Source of the DNA: Streptomyces cellulosae
GTDB taxonomy: Bacteria > Actinomycetota > Actinomycetes > Streptomycetales > Streptomycetaceae
DNA: 64,000 nucleotides
Assembly (NCBI RefSeq): GCF_000721105.1
Contig: NZ_JOEV01000011.1
Span: forward strand, 62,001-126,000
Reading direction: 5' to 3'
Part shown: positions 32,246 through 41,160 of the stretch, piece by piece
Numbering within the stretch: the stretch's first letter is position 1
Layout: each line of letters opens with the position of its first letter
The notes under the pieces: model-generated
What the model was told of the DNA's origin: nothing
The model's input: only the letters and a program-made list of their open reading frames with translations
Database searches by the model: none
Position numbers and translations under genes: made by a program

Positions 32246-33046
32246 ATGAGAACCGACGCGATCAAACTCCGGTCCGTGAGCAAGCGGTACGGCACGGGCG
32301 GCAGCACGGTGACCGCCCTCGACGACATCACACTGGCCTTCCCCGCCGGTACCTTCGCCGCCGTCATGGGGCCGTCCGGCTCGGGCAAGTCGACGTTGCT
32401 GCAGTGCGCCGCCGGGCTGGACCGGCCGACCTCGGGCTCGGTACGGGTCGGCGACACGGAGTTGACGACGCTGAGCGAGCGCCGGCTGACCCTGCTGCGG
32501 CGCCGGCGCGTCGGCTTCGTGTTCCAGGCGTTCAACCTGCTGCCGTCCCTGACCGCGGCGCAGAACGTCGCCCTGCCGCTGCGCCTGGCGGGCCGCCGCC
32601 CGGCGCGGTCGCGGGTGCGGGAGGTGCTGTGCCAGGTCGGCCTGGGCGACCGGGCCGGTCACCGTCCCTCACAGCTCTCCGGCGGCCAGCAGCAGCGTGT
32701 CGCCCTGGCCCGCGCCCTCATCACCGGCCCCGAGGTCCTGTTCGCCGACGAGCCGACGGGGGCGCTGGACTCCCGGACCGGGCGCGAGGTGCTGGCACTG
32801 CTGCGGGACCTCGTCGACACCGGGGGCGGCACGGTGGTGATGGTGACCCACGATCCGGTGGCCGCTTCGTACGCGGACCGGGTGGTGTTCCTCGTGGACG
32901 GCCGGGTGAGCGGGGAGCTGAAGGAGCCGTCCGCCGGTGAGATCGCGGCGCACCTGACCACGCTGGAGGCCGGAGAGGTGGCCGCACACCTGACCGGGTT
33001 CGGGGCGGCCGGGTTCGGGGCGGCCGGGAAGGCCACGACGTGCTGA
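32246..33046 (+). CDS. ABC transporter ATP-binding protein (MacB/LolD type)
   Basis: A 266-residue ABC ATPase. Motifs: Walker A GPSGSGKST near residue 43, Q-loop FVFQAFNLLP, signature LSGGQQQRVALARAL near 147, Walker B LFADEPTGALD and switch His VTHDPVAA. These are typical of ATPases paired with FtsX-like permeases. The C-terminal tail is unusual: an imperfect duplication of GEIAAHLTTLEA / GEVAAHLTGFGA followed by GAAGFGAAGKATTC. The ATG follows a weak GGAGCAGAGCC. Its stop lies inside the permease gene, which starts six bases earlier. Confidence 0.92.
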   Translation: MRTDAIKLRSVSKRYGTGGSTVTALDDITLAFPAGTFAAVMGPSGSGKSTLLQCAAGLDRPTSGSVRVGDTELTTLSERRLTLLRRRRVGFVFQAFNLLPSLTAAQNVALPLRLAGRRPARSRVREVLCQVGLGDRAGHRPSQLSGGQQQRVALARALITGPEVLFADEPTGALDSRTGREVLALLRDLVDTGGGTVVMVTHDPVAASYADRVVFLVDGRVSGELKEPSAGEIAAHLTTLEAGEVAAHLTGFGAAGFGAAGKATTC

Positions 33047-35544
33047 CCCTCGCCCTCCACACCCTGCGCACCCGCCGGCTCACCTTCGCCGGCACCTTCC
33101 TGGCCCTGTCCCTCGGTGTCGCGCTGCTCACCGTGATGGGCCTGGCCCTCGCCTCCTCCCTGGACGCGCCGCACCGCACGCCGGAGCGGTTCGCGGCGGC
33201 CCCGGTCGTGGTGAAGGGCCAGGACACCCTGCGCGTCCCCACCCCGAGCGGCGTCCGCGTCGATCCGCTGGCACACCCGCGCCCCGTCCCGCCCCGCACC
33301 GTCGCGGCCCTGCGTGCCCTCGGCCCGGTCGTCGAGGACCGCACTTTCCCCGTACGAGCCACCGGCGCTTCCGGAGCACCCGGGGTGGTACCCGGCGATC
33401 TGGTGGGGCACCCCTGGTCGACGGCCGCGTTCGCTCCGTACCGCCTGAGCGCGGGCCGCGCCCCGCGCGCCACCGACGAGGTCGTGGCGACCGGCGCGTG
33501 GACGGCCGTGGGCAAGGGTCTGCACACCGACACGGGTACCGTCCGCGTGGTCGGCACGGTCACCGGTCCGGTCTTCGAGAACGCCCTCTTCTACCCCGAC
33601 TCCCGCGCGGCCCGCCTCGCCCCGGTGAGCACCCAACTGGTCGTGGACGCGGACGCGTCGGCGGTACGACGGGCGGTGCACGCCACAGCCGTACAGCGGC
33701 CGACGCAGCCAGGACCGACGGTTCTCACCGGCGACGCACGCCGGCTCGCCGACCCCGATCCCGACCGGGACCGTGAGGCGCTGACCGCGCTGAACGCCCT
33801 GTTCGGCACGGCCGGCGGGGTCGCCGCGTTCGTGTCGGTGTTCGTCGTGGCGTCCACGTTCGCCTTCGCGGTCGCCCAGCGACGCCGGGAGTTCGGCCTG
33901 CTGCGCACGGCAGGCGCCACGCCGGGCCAGATCCGGCGGACGGTCGTCGCGGAGGCCCTGCTGGTCGGCGTGCTGGCGTCGGCGGCGGGCTGCGCACTGG
34001 GCGGATACGCGGCCCCGCACCTGGTCGCACGGATCGTGTCCGACGGCCTGGCCCCGTCCTGGTTCGGCATCGGCGACCACGTCTGGCCGTACCATCTGGC
34101 CTTCTGGACCGGCCTGTCGGTGGCCCTCACCGGCGTGCTCGCCGCGTCCTGGCGAGCGGGTCGGACGGCCCCCTCGCAGGCACTGCGCGAGGCCTCCGTC
34201 GACATGGCGGCGCCCCGGGGCCGACTGCTGGCCGGTACGGTCCTGCTCCTCACCGCCGCCGTGACCCTGGCTCTGGCCCTGCTGACCGACCCGGGCGACC
34301 TCCTGCACCGCAAGACGTACGTGAGCCGCCCCCTGCTCCTGATCACCGCGGTCGCCCTGCTCTCCCCGCTCGTGGTGGGCCCTGTGGCCCGGCTGCTGAC
34401 CCGCCTCCCGGCCACCCGTCTGCCCGGCGCCACCGCCATGCTGGTCCGCGAGAACGCCACCGCCCACGTCCTGCGCACCGCCTCCGTGGCGGCCCCTGTC
34501 CTGGTCACGATCGCCCTCACCGGCTCCCTGCTCGGTGCCACGGCGACCCTCAACGAGGCGAGGACGGCGGAGATACGACAGCGCACGATCGCGGACTTCG
34601 TCGTGGCCCCGGCGACCACCGGTGCCGGCGTGGACCCGGCGACCGTACGGCGTCTGCGCGCCGTTCCCGGAGCCGAGGTCTCCGTGACCGCGTCGAGCGA
34701 GATCCACACCCTGGAGGACGGCGTGGCCCTGATCAGGTCCACGGCGCGCGCGGCCGACCCGGAGGCGCTCGCCGCGACCGTACGACTGCCCCTCCTCGCC
34801 GGCCGGATCACCGACCTCGACGACGACTCGATCATCGTGAACGAGGAGTGGGCCCGGCACGCGGTGGGCGAGCGCGTGACGGTCTGGCTCGGCGACGGCA
34901 CCCGCAGGTCCCTGCGCATCGCCGCGGTCATGCCCACAGGCACCGGCGACAACGGCGTCTACCTCACCGCGGCGAACGTACCGAGCGCAGCCCCCGTGGA
35001 CCGGGTGGACGTCACCGTGGCGAAGGACGCGAACGCGGCGCCGGTGGAGGCGGAACTGCGGCGGGCGGCGTCACCCGCGGGTGCCCGGGTCCTCACCCGC
35101 GAGGAATGGATCCGCACCGTGTCACCCCACACCGACCCCACGACCCGGCTCGGCTTCCTCCTCGTCCTCGGCCTGGCCCTCCTCTACACGGGCATCTCGC
35201 TGGCGAACACCCTGGTCATGGCAACCGCGGACCGGCGACAGGAGTTCGCCGCACTCCGACTGGCGGGAGCCACGCACGGACAACTCCTGCGCCTGGTCAC
35301 CGCGGAGGCCCTGACGACAGTGACCGTCGGCACCCTCCTCGGCCTCCTGGTGGCCACCCTCAACCTCCTCGGCCTGTGGGCCGCACTGGGCCTCCAGTCC
35401 GTCTGGATCCCCCTCCAACTCCCCTGGAGCGCTCTGGGAGTCGGGACTGCCACCTGCGCCCTCCTCGCGGTGGTCTCGGCGATCGCGCCGACGGCTTCGG
35501 CTCTCAGGCGGCGGGCCGTGGAGGCGGCGGGCGCACGGGCGTGA
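33040..35544 (+). CDS. FtsX-like permease (MacB/YknZ-type exporter subunit)
   Basis: An 834-residue membrane protein with two FtsX domains. An N-terminal helix (about 15-38) is followed by an outer domain, then three helices (about 250-375) ending in ALREASVDMA. A middle pair of helices follows, then a second outer domain and three C-terminal helices (about 705-825) with ALRLAGATHGQLLRL. Family role: mechanotransmission or export of peptides, lipids or antibiotics with its ATPase. GTG 33040 overlaps the ATPase stop by seven bases. Together with the divergent two-component system it may respond to a membrane-active compound. Confidence 0.9.
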   Translation: MLTLALHTLRTRRLTFAGTFLALSLGVALLTVMGLALASSLDAPHRTPERFAAAPVVVKGQDTLRVPTPSGVRVDPLAHPRPVPPRTVAALRALGPVVEDRTFPVRATGASGAPGVVPGDLVGHPWSTAAFAPYRLSAGRAPRATDEVVATGAWTAVGKGLHTDTGTVRVVGTVTGPVFENALFYPDSRAARLAPVSTQLVVDADASAVRRAVHATAVQRPTQPGPTVLTGDARRLADPDPDRDREALTALNALFGTAGGVAAFVSVFVVASTFAFAVAQRRREFGLLRTAGATPGQIRRTVVAEALLVGVLASAAGCALGGYAAPHLVARIVSDGLAPSWFGIGDHVWPYHLAFWTGLSVALTGVLAASWRAGRTAPSQALREASVDMAAPRGRLLAGTVLLLTAAVTLALALLTDPGDLLHRKTYVSRPLLLITAVALLSPLVVGPVARLLTRLPATRLPGATAMLVRENATAHVLRTASVAAPVLVTIALTGSLLGATATLNEARTAEIRQRTIADFVVAPATTGAGVDPATVRRLRAVPGAEVSVTASSEIHTLEDGVALIRSTARAADPEALAATVRLPLLAGRITDLDDDSIIVNEEWARHAVGERVTVWLGDGTRRSLRIAAVMPTGTGDNGVYLTAANVPSAAPVDRVDVTVAKDANAAPVEAELRRAASPAGARVLTREEWIRTVSPHTDPTTRLGFLLVLGLALLYTGISLANTLVMATADRRQEFAALRLAGATHGQLLRLVTAEALTTVTVGTLLGLLVATLNLLGLWAALGLQSVWIPLQLPWSALGVGTATCALLAVVSAIAPTASALRRRAVEAAGARA

Positions 35545-35565
35545 GGGGTCCGGCCCGATGCGGGT

Positions 35566-35594
35566 GCGGGGTTCGGGGTTCGGGGTTCGGTTAG
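35566..35594. repeat. short GGGGTTC repeat
   Basis: GGGGTTC is repeated three times in direct order between the permease stop and the next gene. Low-complexity sequence with no function I can assign. Confidence 0.4.
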
Positions 35595-35679
35595 GGTCGG
35601 TGTCCGACGCTCGGCGTCGTGGTGAGGGTGCGGCTGGGGCGACCCCGGCCGGAACTCGTGAGCAGGACGGTGGGCGCGG

Positions 35680-36297
35680 ATGGCGAGCTGGCAGGAGTTG
35701 GACGCCGAGGTGGCGAACCAGTTGGCCCAGGCGTCCCCGGACGAGTGCTTCGTCTTCGCCGTGGGCGTGGCGGAGCGACTGATGCGGGCCGAGGAGGCTC
35801 TGCCGGCCGACGAGCGGACGGAGTACGCCCTTGGCCTTCGTCCGCTCCTCGACGCGCTCTGGGAAGCCGCGTTGGGCGACACCACGGCGTTCGGCGACAT
35901 CAAGCGCGGGCTGGGGGCGTACCTCCTGAGCGAGTACTGCCACAACGACGGGCAGGACGGCCCCGGTGACGCCGACGAGCCCGCGGCGGCCGCGGTCCTC
36001 TGCACTGCTGCGGCCCACCTGTTCGGAAACAGTGGCCTCGCCTCCGTGGTGAGCGGACGAGCCGTCGAGGCCGTGGACGAGCGTCTGAACAGGCATGACA
36101 CCCACGCCGACGACCCCGACCGCGTCCTCGCCGCCGAACTGCGCCGACAGCTCCGTGATCTCGACCTCATAAGCCGGCACAGCGCGTCCCTGCGCCATGC
36201 CGGCCTGGGCCTGGACATCGAGACCTCCGCCCGACTGCGCCAGGCTCTGCGTGTCCCTCTGTCTTCCGCCGAGGCCGGCGAAGACCGGCCTCAGTGA
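35680..36297 (+). CDS. conserved soluble protein of unknown function (possibly DUF416-like)
   Basis: A 205-residue, almost wholly helical, acidic protein. Segments: ASPDECFVFAVGVAERLMRAEEALPADERTEYALGLRPLLDALWEAA, AAAVLCTAAAHLFGNSGLASVVSGRAVEAVDE, and a C-terminal helix pair ending RQALRVPLSSAE. The arrangement resembles DUF416 (YjaG-like) proteins, but I am not certain of the family. ATG 35680 starts just before the helical domain, with weak GGTGGG upstream. It is followed by 150 bp without genes and then the tRNA-Ala terminator. Function unknown. Confidence 0.7.
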   Translation: MASWQELDAEVANQLAQASPDECFVFAVGVAERLMRAEEALPADERTEYALGLRPLLDALWEAALGDTTAFGDIKRGLGAYLLSEYCHNDGQDGPGDADEPAAAAVLCTAAAHLFGNSGLASVVSGRAVEAVDERLNRHDTHADDPDRVLAAELRRQLRDLDLISRHSASLRHAGLGLDIETSARLRQALRVPLSSAEAGEDRPQ

Positions 36298-36406
36298 GTC
36301 GTCGGGACGCCCTCCGCGACGACCGTCGGGCCAGTGCGGACACCAACGACCCGCGCTGGCCGCACGGGCGACTTCGTCACACGCCCACCGTGCTCCATAC
36401 AGCAGA

Positions 36407-36436
36407 AGACCCGCTCCTGATCCCAGGAACGGGTCT
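36407..36436 (-). terminator. terminator of the tRNA-Ala gene
   Basis: AGACCCG pairs with CGGGTCT and, after two unpaired bases each side, CCTG with CAGG around a four-base loop. It begins 10 bp past the 3' end of the tRNA on its transcribed strand. Confidence 0.75.
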
Positions 36437-36446
36437 CCATGATGCG

Positions 36447-36520
36447 TGGACCTGAGGGGATTCGAACCCCTGGCCCCCTCGATGCGAACGAGGTGCGCTA
36501 CCGGACTGCGCCACAGGCCC
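36447..36520 (-). tRNA. tRNA-Ala (anticodon CGC)
   Basis: On the minus strand the acceptor GGGCCTG pairs with CAGGTCC, including the G3-U70 wobble that identifies tRNA-Ala. The D arm is GCGC-AGTCCGGTA-GCGC, the anticodon stem CCTCG/CGAGG holds loop TTCGCAT (anticodon CGC), and the T arm GGGG-TTCGAAT-CCCC closes it. The discriminator base is A and the CCA end is not encoded. It reads GCG, a common alanine codon in this genome. Confidence 0.95.
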
Positions 36521-36596
36521 TTGCAACGAGTGAAACTCTAGCATCCCCGTCCGGGTGCTTGGAAATCCGTTCCCGGGCTGGTCAAGCTGCCGTAGG

Positions 36597-37895
36597 TCAC
36601 TCGTTGGCGGCGCGCGGACGGTCGCCGTCCTCGTACTGGTCGAAGAGCGGGGTGCGGCCGCGTTCGCGGGCGCGGCGGGCGGAGGCGGCGCGGCGGGCGT
36701 CGGTGCGGTCGCCGTCCGCCAACCTGTCCTCCGCGTCGTCGGGCTGCTCCTCAGGTCCTCCGTCCCGCGCGACGGGCTCCGCCTCCTGCTCGGGTGTGGC
36801 GGCGCTGGACCGCGCGGAGCTCCACGCGTCGGGCGCTCCCAGGTCCACCTCGGAGGTGGCCCGGGGGGCGACCGGGGCGGTCACGTACGTCGGCAGCGGC
36901 ACCGGTACCGGGTCCCAGCTGTCCCCGTGCGCGGGGCGCTGCTGCCGTTCGCGCTGCTGGTCGACCCATTCGGCGTGGTCGGTCTGCTCGACGAGTGCGC
37001 GCCGGTCCGCGGCGAGCGCCGACAGTCCGGGGTCGGTCACCGGCTCGGGGCCTTCGTCCTGCTCCTCGGTGTCGGCGCCCGCGTCGGCGGAGGCTCGTCG
37101 ACGCGGCTGGCGGGCGCGCTCGCGCAGCCGCTGTGCGGCGGCTTCGGCCATGCGCCGGTCCATCTGGTAGGCGAAGCGCCGACGCTCCTGGGAACGCAGA
37201 TAGGCGATGTACGCGCTGAGCAGTACGGCGGGCACGCCGGGCGCCCACAGGAACGCGAGCCCTCCGACCGCCGCGACGATCGCGCCCAGCGTGAAGGCGA
37301 GGAACAGCATGACCGTCGTACGCCGTCGGCGCGCGAGCACCTTCAGGCGCTGGGCGCGCGCCGCTGCCGCCTCCGAGGAGGCCGCGCGCCGGGCGGCCTG
37401 CGCCCGCTGCGCCGCCGACTCGGTCCCGGTTCCGGCCCGGGGTTCCTGCCCCGAACCGCCCGCGTCTTCCCGCCCGGGCCCACGGCCCCCGTCACGTGCG
37501 GATGCACGGGCCGCCTCACGCGACGCCGCGGTCTCGCGGACAGGATCGCGCGTCGGTTCCCGCTCCGGTTCCGTTCTCCCCTGGCTCTGCTCCTGGACCG
37601 CTGCCCGTGCCTGCGGACGGATCGGAGGCATGGCGAAGGCGCGGACGTCCACCGAGTCGGTGACGGCGTCCGCGTCGTCGGCGCCAGGCTCCCCCTCCTC
37701 GGTGGAGCGCGCCCGCAGGTCCTTGGCGTATCGGCGCTCCATCCCTGCCCGTCCGGACAGCAACCGGATGGCTGTGCTGAAGCGTTCCGTCGGACGGGCC
37801 TCGTTCAGCTCGTCCTGCCTACGGAGCCACATCGGCACCAAGTAGGCGGCCCAGGCCCCGACAATGACTGCGTAGATGAGGCCGCTGCTGCTCAC
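36597..37895 (-). CDS. glpR: divisome membrane protein GlpR/SepX-like
   Basis: A 432-residue protein. One N-terminal membrane helix (SSGLIYAVIVGAWAAYLVPMW) is followed by LRRQDELNEARPTERFSTAI, then RLLSGR. A long Arg/Glu/Ala-rich disordered stretch leads to a hydrophobic hairpin (about 198-235, MLFLAFTLGAIVAAVGGLAFL) and a polar C-terminal half with LRSQERRRFAYQMDRRMAEAA. This layout matches actinobacterial GlpR, also known as SepX in Streptomyces, a membrane receptor of gephyrin-like Glp that helps organise division. The glp gene lies 2 kb away on the same strand. Start is GTG 37895. The GlpR/SepX name is family knowledge applied by architecture and context. Confidence 0.75.
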   Translation of the reverse strand: MSSSGLIYAVIVGAWAAYLVPMWLRRQDELNEARPTERFSTAIRLLSGRAGMERRYAKDLRARSTEEGEPGADDADAVTDSVDVRAFAMPPIRPQARAAVQEQSQGRTEPEREPTRDPVRETAASREAARASARDGGRGPGREDAGGSGQEPRAGTGTESAAQRAQAARRAASSEAAAARAQRLKVLARRRRTTVMLFLAFTLGAIVAAVGGLAFLWAPGVPAVLLSAYIAYLRSQERRRFAYQMDRRMAEAAAQRLRERARQPRRRASADAGADTEEQDEGPEPVTDPGLSALAADRRALVEQTDHAEWVDQQRERQQRPAHGDSWDPVPVPLPTYVTAPVAPRATSEVDLGAPDAWSSARSSAATPEQEAEPVARDGGPEEQPDDAEDRLADGDRTDARRAASARRARERGRTPLFDQYEDGDRPRAANE

Positions 37896-38099
37896 GCCTC
37901 ACACGGTAGAGGGGTTTGCGTGAGGCCATCTGCCAATTGAGCCGGTGTGTCGCACGATCTGGCTGATATTTCGAGCTTTTTTTGCGACGGATGCGATCAG
38001 CAGACCACCGTGGGCGTGAATTCAGTGCTCCGAGACGGTCATCCACCGATCACTTTCGAACACATATTCAATTTCCAAAGCCACGGTCCCCCGCACGCG

Positions 38100-38738
38100 C
38101 TACGCGGGATTGTCGTGCGGCGTGCTCCTGGAACGTGCCCGCTGCCACCGCCTGAGCAAACCGTCCGGCACCTCTTCCGCGGTGAGCGCGAAGACGAGGT
38201 GGTCGCGCCAGGCGCCGTCGATGTGGAGATAGCGCGGGCGCATCCCCTCCTCGCGGAATCCGAGTTTCTCCACCACCCGGCGGCTGGGCCCGTTCTCGGG
38301 GCGAATGCAGACCTCGATGCGGTGCAGTCCGACGGTGCGGAAACAGTGGTCCACGACGAGCGCCACAGAGGTGGGCATGACACCGCGGCCGGCCACCGAC
38401 TCGTCCACCCAGTAGCCGATGTGCCCCGAACACATCGAGCCCCAGGTGATCCCGGCGACCGTCAATTGCCCGACCAGTCGGCCCTGGTACTCGATGACGA
38501 ACGGCAGCATCCGTCCGGCGTGCGCCTCGGCCCGCAGATGCCGGACCATCTGCCGGTAGGTCGGGCGGTGTGCGATCGGTCCGCTGGGCGTGGGCGGCGG
38601 AATGGTCGCCTCCCAGGGCCGCAGCCAGTCCCGGTTGCGCCGGTTGACCTCGCGCCAGGCACGCTGGTCGCGCATTTTTATCGGCCTGAGGACGACATCG
38701 CCGTCCGCCAGTACGGCAGGCCAGGATGGGCTGTTCAG
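38100..38738 (-). CDS. rimJ: RimJ/RimL-type N-acetyltransferase, probably starting at CTG
   Basis: A GNAT enzyme of about 212 residues resembling ribosomal-protein N-alpha-acetyltransferases: GRLVGQLTVAGITWGSMCSGHIGYWVDESVAGRGVMPTSVALVVDH holds the acetyl-CoA loop, and RIEVCIRPENGPSRRVVEKLGFREEG follows. The first ATG (38675) would remove the first beta strand, because DGDVVLRPIKM lies upstream of it in frame. The only upstream start-like codon is CTG 38738, which overlaps the stop of the mog gene as CTGA and has GGGGGTG upstream. I therefore extend the gene to CTG. It is the fifth gene of the galU-glp-moaC-mog operon. Confidence 0.8.
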   Translation of the reverse strand: MNSPSWPAVLADGDVVLRPIKMRDQRAWREVNRRNRDWLRPWEATIPPPTPSGPIAHRPTYRQMVRHLRAEAHAGRMLPFVIEYQGRLVGQLTVAGITWGSMCSGHIGYWVDESVAGRGVMPTSVALVVDHCFRTVGLHRIEVCIRPENGPSRRVVEKLGFREEGMRPRYLHIDGAWRDHLVFALTAEEVPDGLLRRWQRARSRSTPHDNPA

Positions 38739-39241
38739 CTCGCACCCCCACTGCCGGCGTCGGGTCTTGGATGGTCGCCGCCGCGGATCTGGTCGACGGC
38801 GTGTGTCAACAGGGGCTCCAGAACGGCCAGTCCGTCCTTCACCCCGCCGGAGGAGCCCGGCAGATTGATGATCAGCGTGCGCCCCGCCACTCCGGCCAGG
38901 CCCCGGGACAGGGAGGCCGTCGGGACCTTGTCCCTTCCGTACGCGCGGATCGCCTCAGCGATGCCGGGCACCTCGTGGTCGATCACCTCGCGGGTCGCCT
39001 CGGGGGTGCGGTCGGTGGGTGAGATGCCGGTGCCGCCGGTGGTGACGATCACGTCGTACCCGGCATCGGCCCCGGCACGCAGGGCGGCTTGGACCGGGTC
39101 CCCGTCGGGCACCACCTGCGGACCGTCGACGGCGAACCCGAATCGCTTCAGGCCGTCGGCGATCAGCGGGCCGCCCTTGTCCTCGTAGACCCCGGAGGCG
39201 GCCCGGTTGGAGGCGGTGATCACGAGTGCGCGATACGTCAT
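38735..39241 (-). CDS. mog: molybdopterin adenylyltransferase / MoaB-Mog family protein
   Basis: A 168-residue MoCF-domain protein. [22 protein letters not shown] at the start, [22 protein letters not shown] near residue 66 (the molybdopterin-binding TTGGTG loop) and [23 protein letters not shown] near 125 are all family hallmarks. Role: adenylation of molybdopterin before metal insertion. The ATG overlaps the moaC stop as ATGA, and its stop overlaps the probable CTG start of the acetyltransferase. Whether it is Mog (active) or the MoaB paralogue cannot be settled here. Confidence 0.9.
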   Translation of the reverse strand: MTYRALVITASNRAASGVYEDKGGPLIADGLKRFGFAVDGPQVVPDGDPVQAALRAGADAGYDVIVTTGGTGISPTDRTPEATREVIDHEVPGIAEAIRAYGRDKVPTASLSRGLAGVAGRTLIINLPGSSGGVKDGLAVLEPLLTHAVDQIRGGDHPRPDAGSGGAS

Positions 39242-39750
39242 GCCCGGCTCCAGTCGCCCGACTTGCCGCCCGTCTTCTCCTCGACCCGTACGTCCGTGAT
39301 GACCGCTCCCTTGTCGACCGCCTTGACCATGTCGATCACCGTGAGCGCGGCGACGGAGACCGCGGTGAGCGCCTCCATCTCGACGCCCGTGCGGTCCGTC
39401 GTCTTCACCGTGGCCCAGATCTCCACGGCGTCGTCCGCGACCCTCAGGTCCAGTTTCACACCCGACACCGACAACGGGTGGCACAGCGGAATCAGATCCG
39501 GGGTGCGTTTGGCGCCCATGATGCCCGCGATCCGGGCGGTGGCGAGGGCGTCGCCCTTCGGGACCCCTTCGCCGCGCAGCAGTTCGACCACGCGGGGCGA
39601 GACCAGGACGCGGCCGCTGGCGCGGGCGGTGCGGGCGGTCACGTCCTTCCCGGACACGTCGACCATGCGGGCCGCGCCCGCCTCGTCGATGTGGGTCAGT
39701 CGGTCCTGCACAGGGGATCCGGGGGTGTGCCCCCGGGAAGGCTCAGTCAT
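39238..39750 (-). CDS. moaC: cyclic pyranopterin monophosphate synthase MoaC
   Basis: A 170-residue Moa[24 protein letters not shown] opens the conserved core after an 18-residue Pro/Ser-rich leader. [18 protein letters not shown] near residue 80 carries the active-site region, and [26 protein letters not shown] followed by KAVDKGAVI completes the family signature, including the catalytic Lys. Role: the second step of molybdenum cofactor synthesis. ATGA overlap couples it to mog; the Glp gene ends 83 bp upstream. Confidence 0.95.
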   Translation of the reverse strand: MTEPSRGHTPGSPVQDRLTHIDEAGAARMVDVSGKDVTARTARASGRVLVSPRVVELLRGEGVPKGDALATARIAGIMGAKRTPDLIPLCHPLSVSGVKLDLRVADDAVEIWATVKTTDRTGVEMEALTAVSVAALTVIDMVKAVDKGAVITDVRVEEKTGGKSGDWSRA

Positions 39751-39832
39751 GCGGTGTGGCGCTCCCGGTCGGGGGCCCTGCGCGGTGCGGCGGGCCTGTC
39801 GTGCGCGACACGGTACCTCCAACCAGGAGGAC

Positions 39833-41155
39833 TCAGCCGAGCAGGACGACCTCGACCTCGGTACCCGGCTCCACGGACTCGACGTCCTCGGGGACCACGA
39901 TCAGCGCGTCCGCCTGCGCGAGGGCCGCGACCAGGTGCGATCCGGCACCTCCGACGGGGGTCACCGATCCGTCGGCGTACGTCCCGCGCAGGAACTGCCG
40001 ACGGCCCTTCGGCGAGGTCAGCGCCTTGCCGGCGGTCAGGGTCGCGGTCGTCCGGGGGCGGTGGACGTCGTCGAGGCCCATGAGGGTGCGGATCGCGGGA
40101 CGGACGAACAGCTCGAAGGAGACGTACGACGACACGGGGTTGCCCGGGAGCGCGAGCAGCGGGGTGTGGTCGGGACCGATGGTGCCGAAGCCCTGGGGCT
40201 TGCCCGGCTGCATGGCCAGCTTGCGGAACTCGATGCCGCTGCCGGCCTCGTCCTCGTCGCCGACGTACGACAGCGCCTCCTTGACCACGTCGTACGCCCC
40301 CACGCTCACACCGCCCGTGGTGACCATGAGGTCGGCACGGACGAGCTGGTCCTCGATGGTGGAGCGGAGGGTCTCGGCCTCGTCGGCGACGGCGCCCACC
40401 CGGTAGGCGATGGCGCCGGCGTCACGGGCGGCGGCGGTGAGGGCGAAGCTGTTGGAGTCGTAGATCTGGCCGCTGCCCAGTTCCTCGTCGGGCTGGACCA
40501 GTTCGCTGCCGGTGGACATGACGACCACGCGCGGACGCGGGCGCACGCGTACCGTGCCGCGTCCGATCGCGGCGAGCAGGCCGATCTGCGGCGGACCGAG
40601 GATCGTGCCCGCCTCCAGGGCGCGGTCGCCGCTCTTCACATCGCTGCCCATGGCGCGCACGTGCGCGCGTGCCTCGGCGGGCCGGTACACGTGCACGTAC
40701 CCCTCGGCGCCCTCCGGCGCCAGGGCGCGGGCGCGCATTCCGGTCACCGGGCCCTCGCCGAGCCCGCCGTCGGTCCACTCGACCGGGACGACCGTCTCCG
40801 CGCCGGGCGGCAGCGGGGCGCCGGTCATGATCCGGGCGGCCTGGCCGGGACCCACCTGGAGCAGCCCCGCCTGGCCCGCCGCGACGTCCCCGACCACGTC
40901 GAGGACGGCGGGGTACTCCTCGCTCGCGCCCGCGACATCCGCGACCCGTACCGCGTACCCGTCCATGGAGCTGTTGTCGAACGGCGGCAGGGACACCGGC
41001 ACCGTGACGTCCTCGACCAGGACGCAGCCCTGGGCGTCGAGCAGTTGCAGCTCGATGGGTTCCAGGGGGCGGACGGTCGCGAGGATGTCCTCCAGGTGCT
41101 CGTCCACCGACCACAGGTGGTCGGGGCCGGTGGGGCGGGGCGCGGCGCTGCTCAA
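39833..41155 (-). CDS. glp: gephyrin-like molybdotransferase Glp (MoeA family)
   Basis: A 440-residue MoeA-family protein with the full four-domain length. [15 protein letters not shown] near residue 58 is the MoeA signature. [49 protein letters not shown] (MoCF domain) and [21 protein letters not shown] follow. Role: molybdate insertion. In actinobacteria one MoeA copy, Glp, also acts at the divisome with the membrane receptor GlpR/SepX, and a GlpR-type gene lies downstream here. The start is TTG 41155, six bases before the galU stop on the same strand, so its ribosome site AGGAG lies inside galU. Confidence 0.9.
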   Translation of the reverse strand: MSSAAPRPTGPDHLWSVDEHLEDILATVRPLEPIELQLLDAQGCVLVEDVTVPVSLPPFDNSSMDGYAVRVADVAGASEEYPAVLDVVGDVAAGQAGLLQVGPGQAARIMTGAPLPPGAETVVPVEWTDGGLGEGPVTGMRARALAPEGAEGYVHVYRPAEARAHVRAMGSDVKSGDRALEAGTILGPPQIGLLAAIGRGTVRVRPRPRVVVMSTGSELVQPDEELGSGQIYDSNSFALTAAARDAGAIAYRVGAVADEAETLRSTIEDQLVRADLMVTTGGVSVGAYDVVKEALSYVGDEDEAGSGIEFRKLAMQPGKPQGFGTIGPDHTPLLALPGNPVSSYVSFELFVRPAIRTLMGLDDVHRPRTTATLTAGKALTSPKGRRQFLRGTYADGSVTPVGGAGSHLVAALAQADALIVVPEDVESVEPGTEVEVVLLG

Positions 41156-41160
41156 CGTTG

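Noticed and set aside
36438..37170. Plus-strand frame reading through the tRNA and antisense to glpR
   Set aside because: It crosses a canonical tRNA-Ala and shows shadow composition.
38060..38100. A riboswitch or structured leader in the spacer upstream of glpR
   Set aside because: The spacer 37896-38099 is AT-richer and contains a run of T, but I found no conserved aptamer-like pairing beyond short chance stems.
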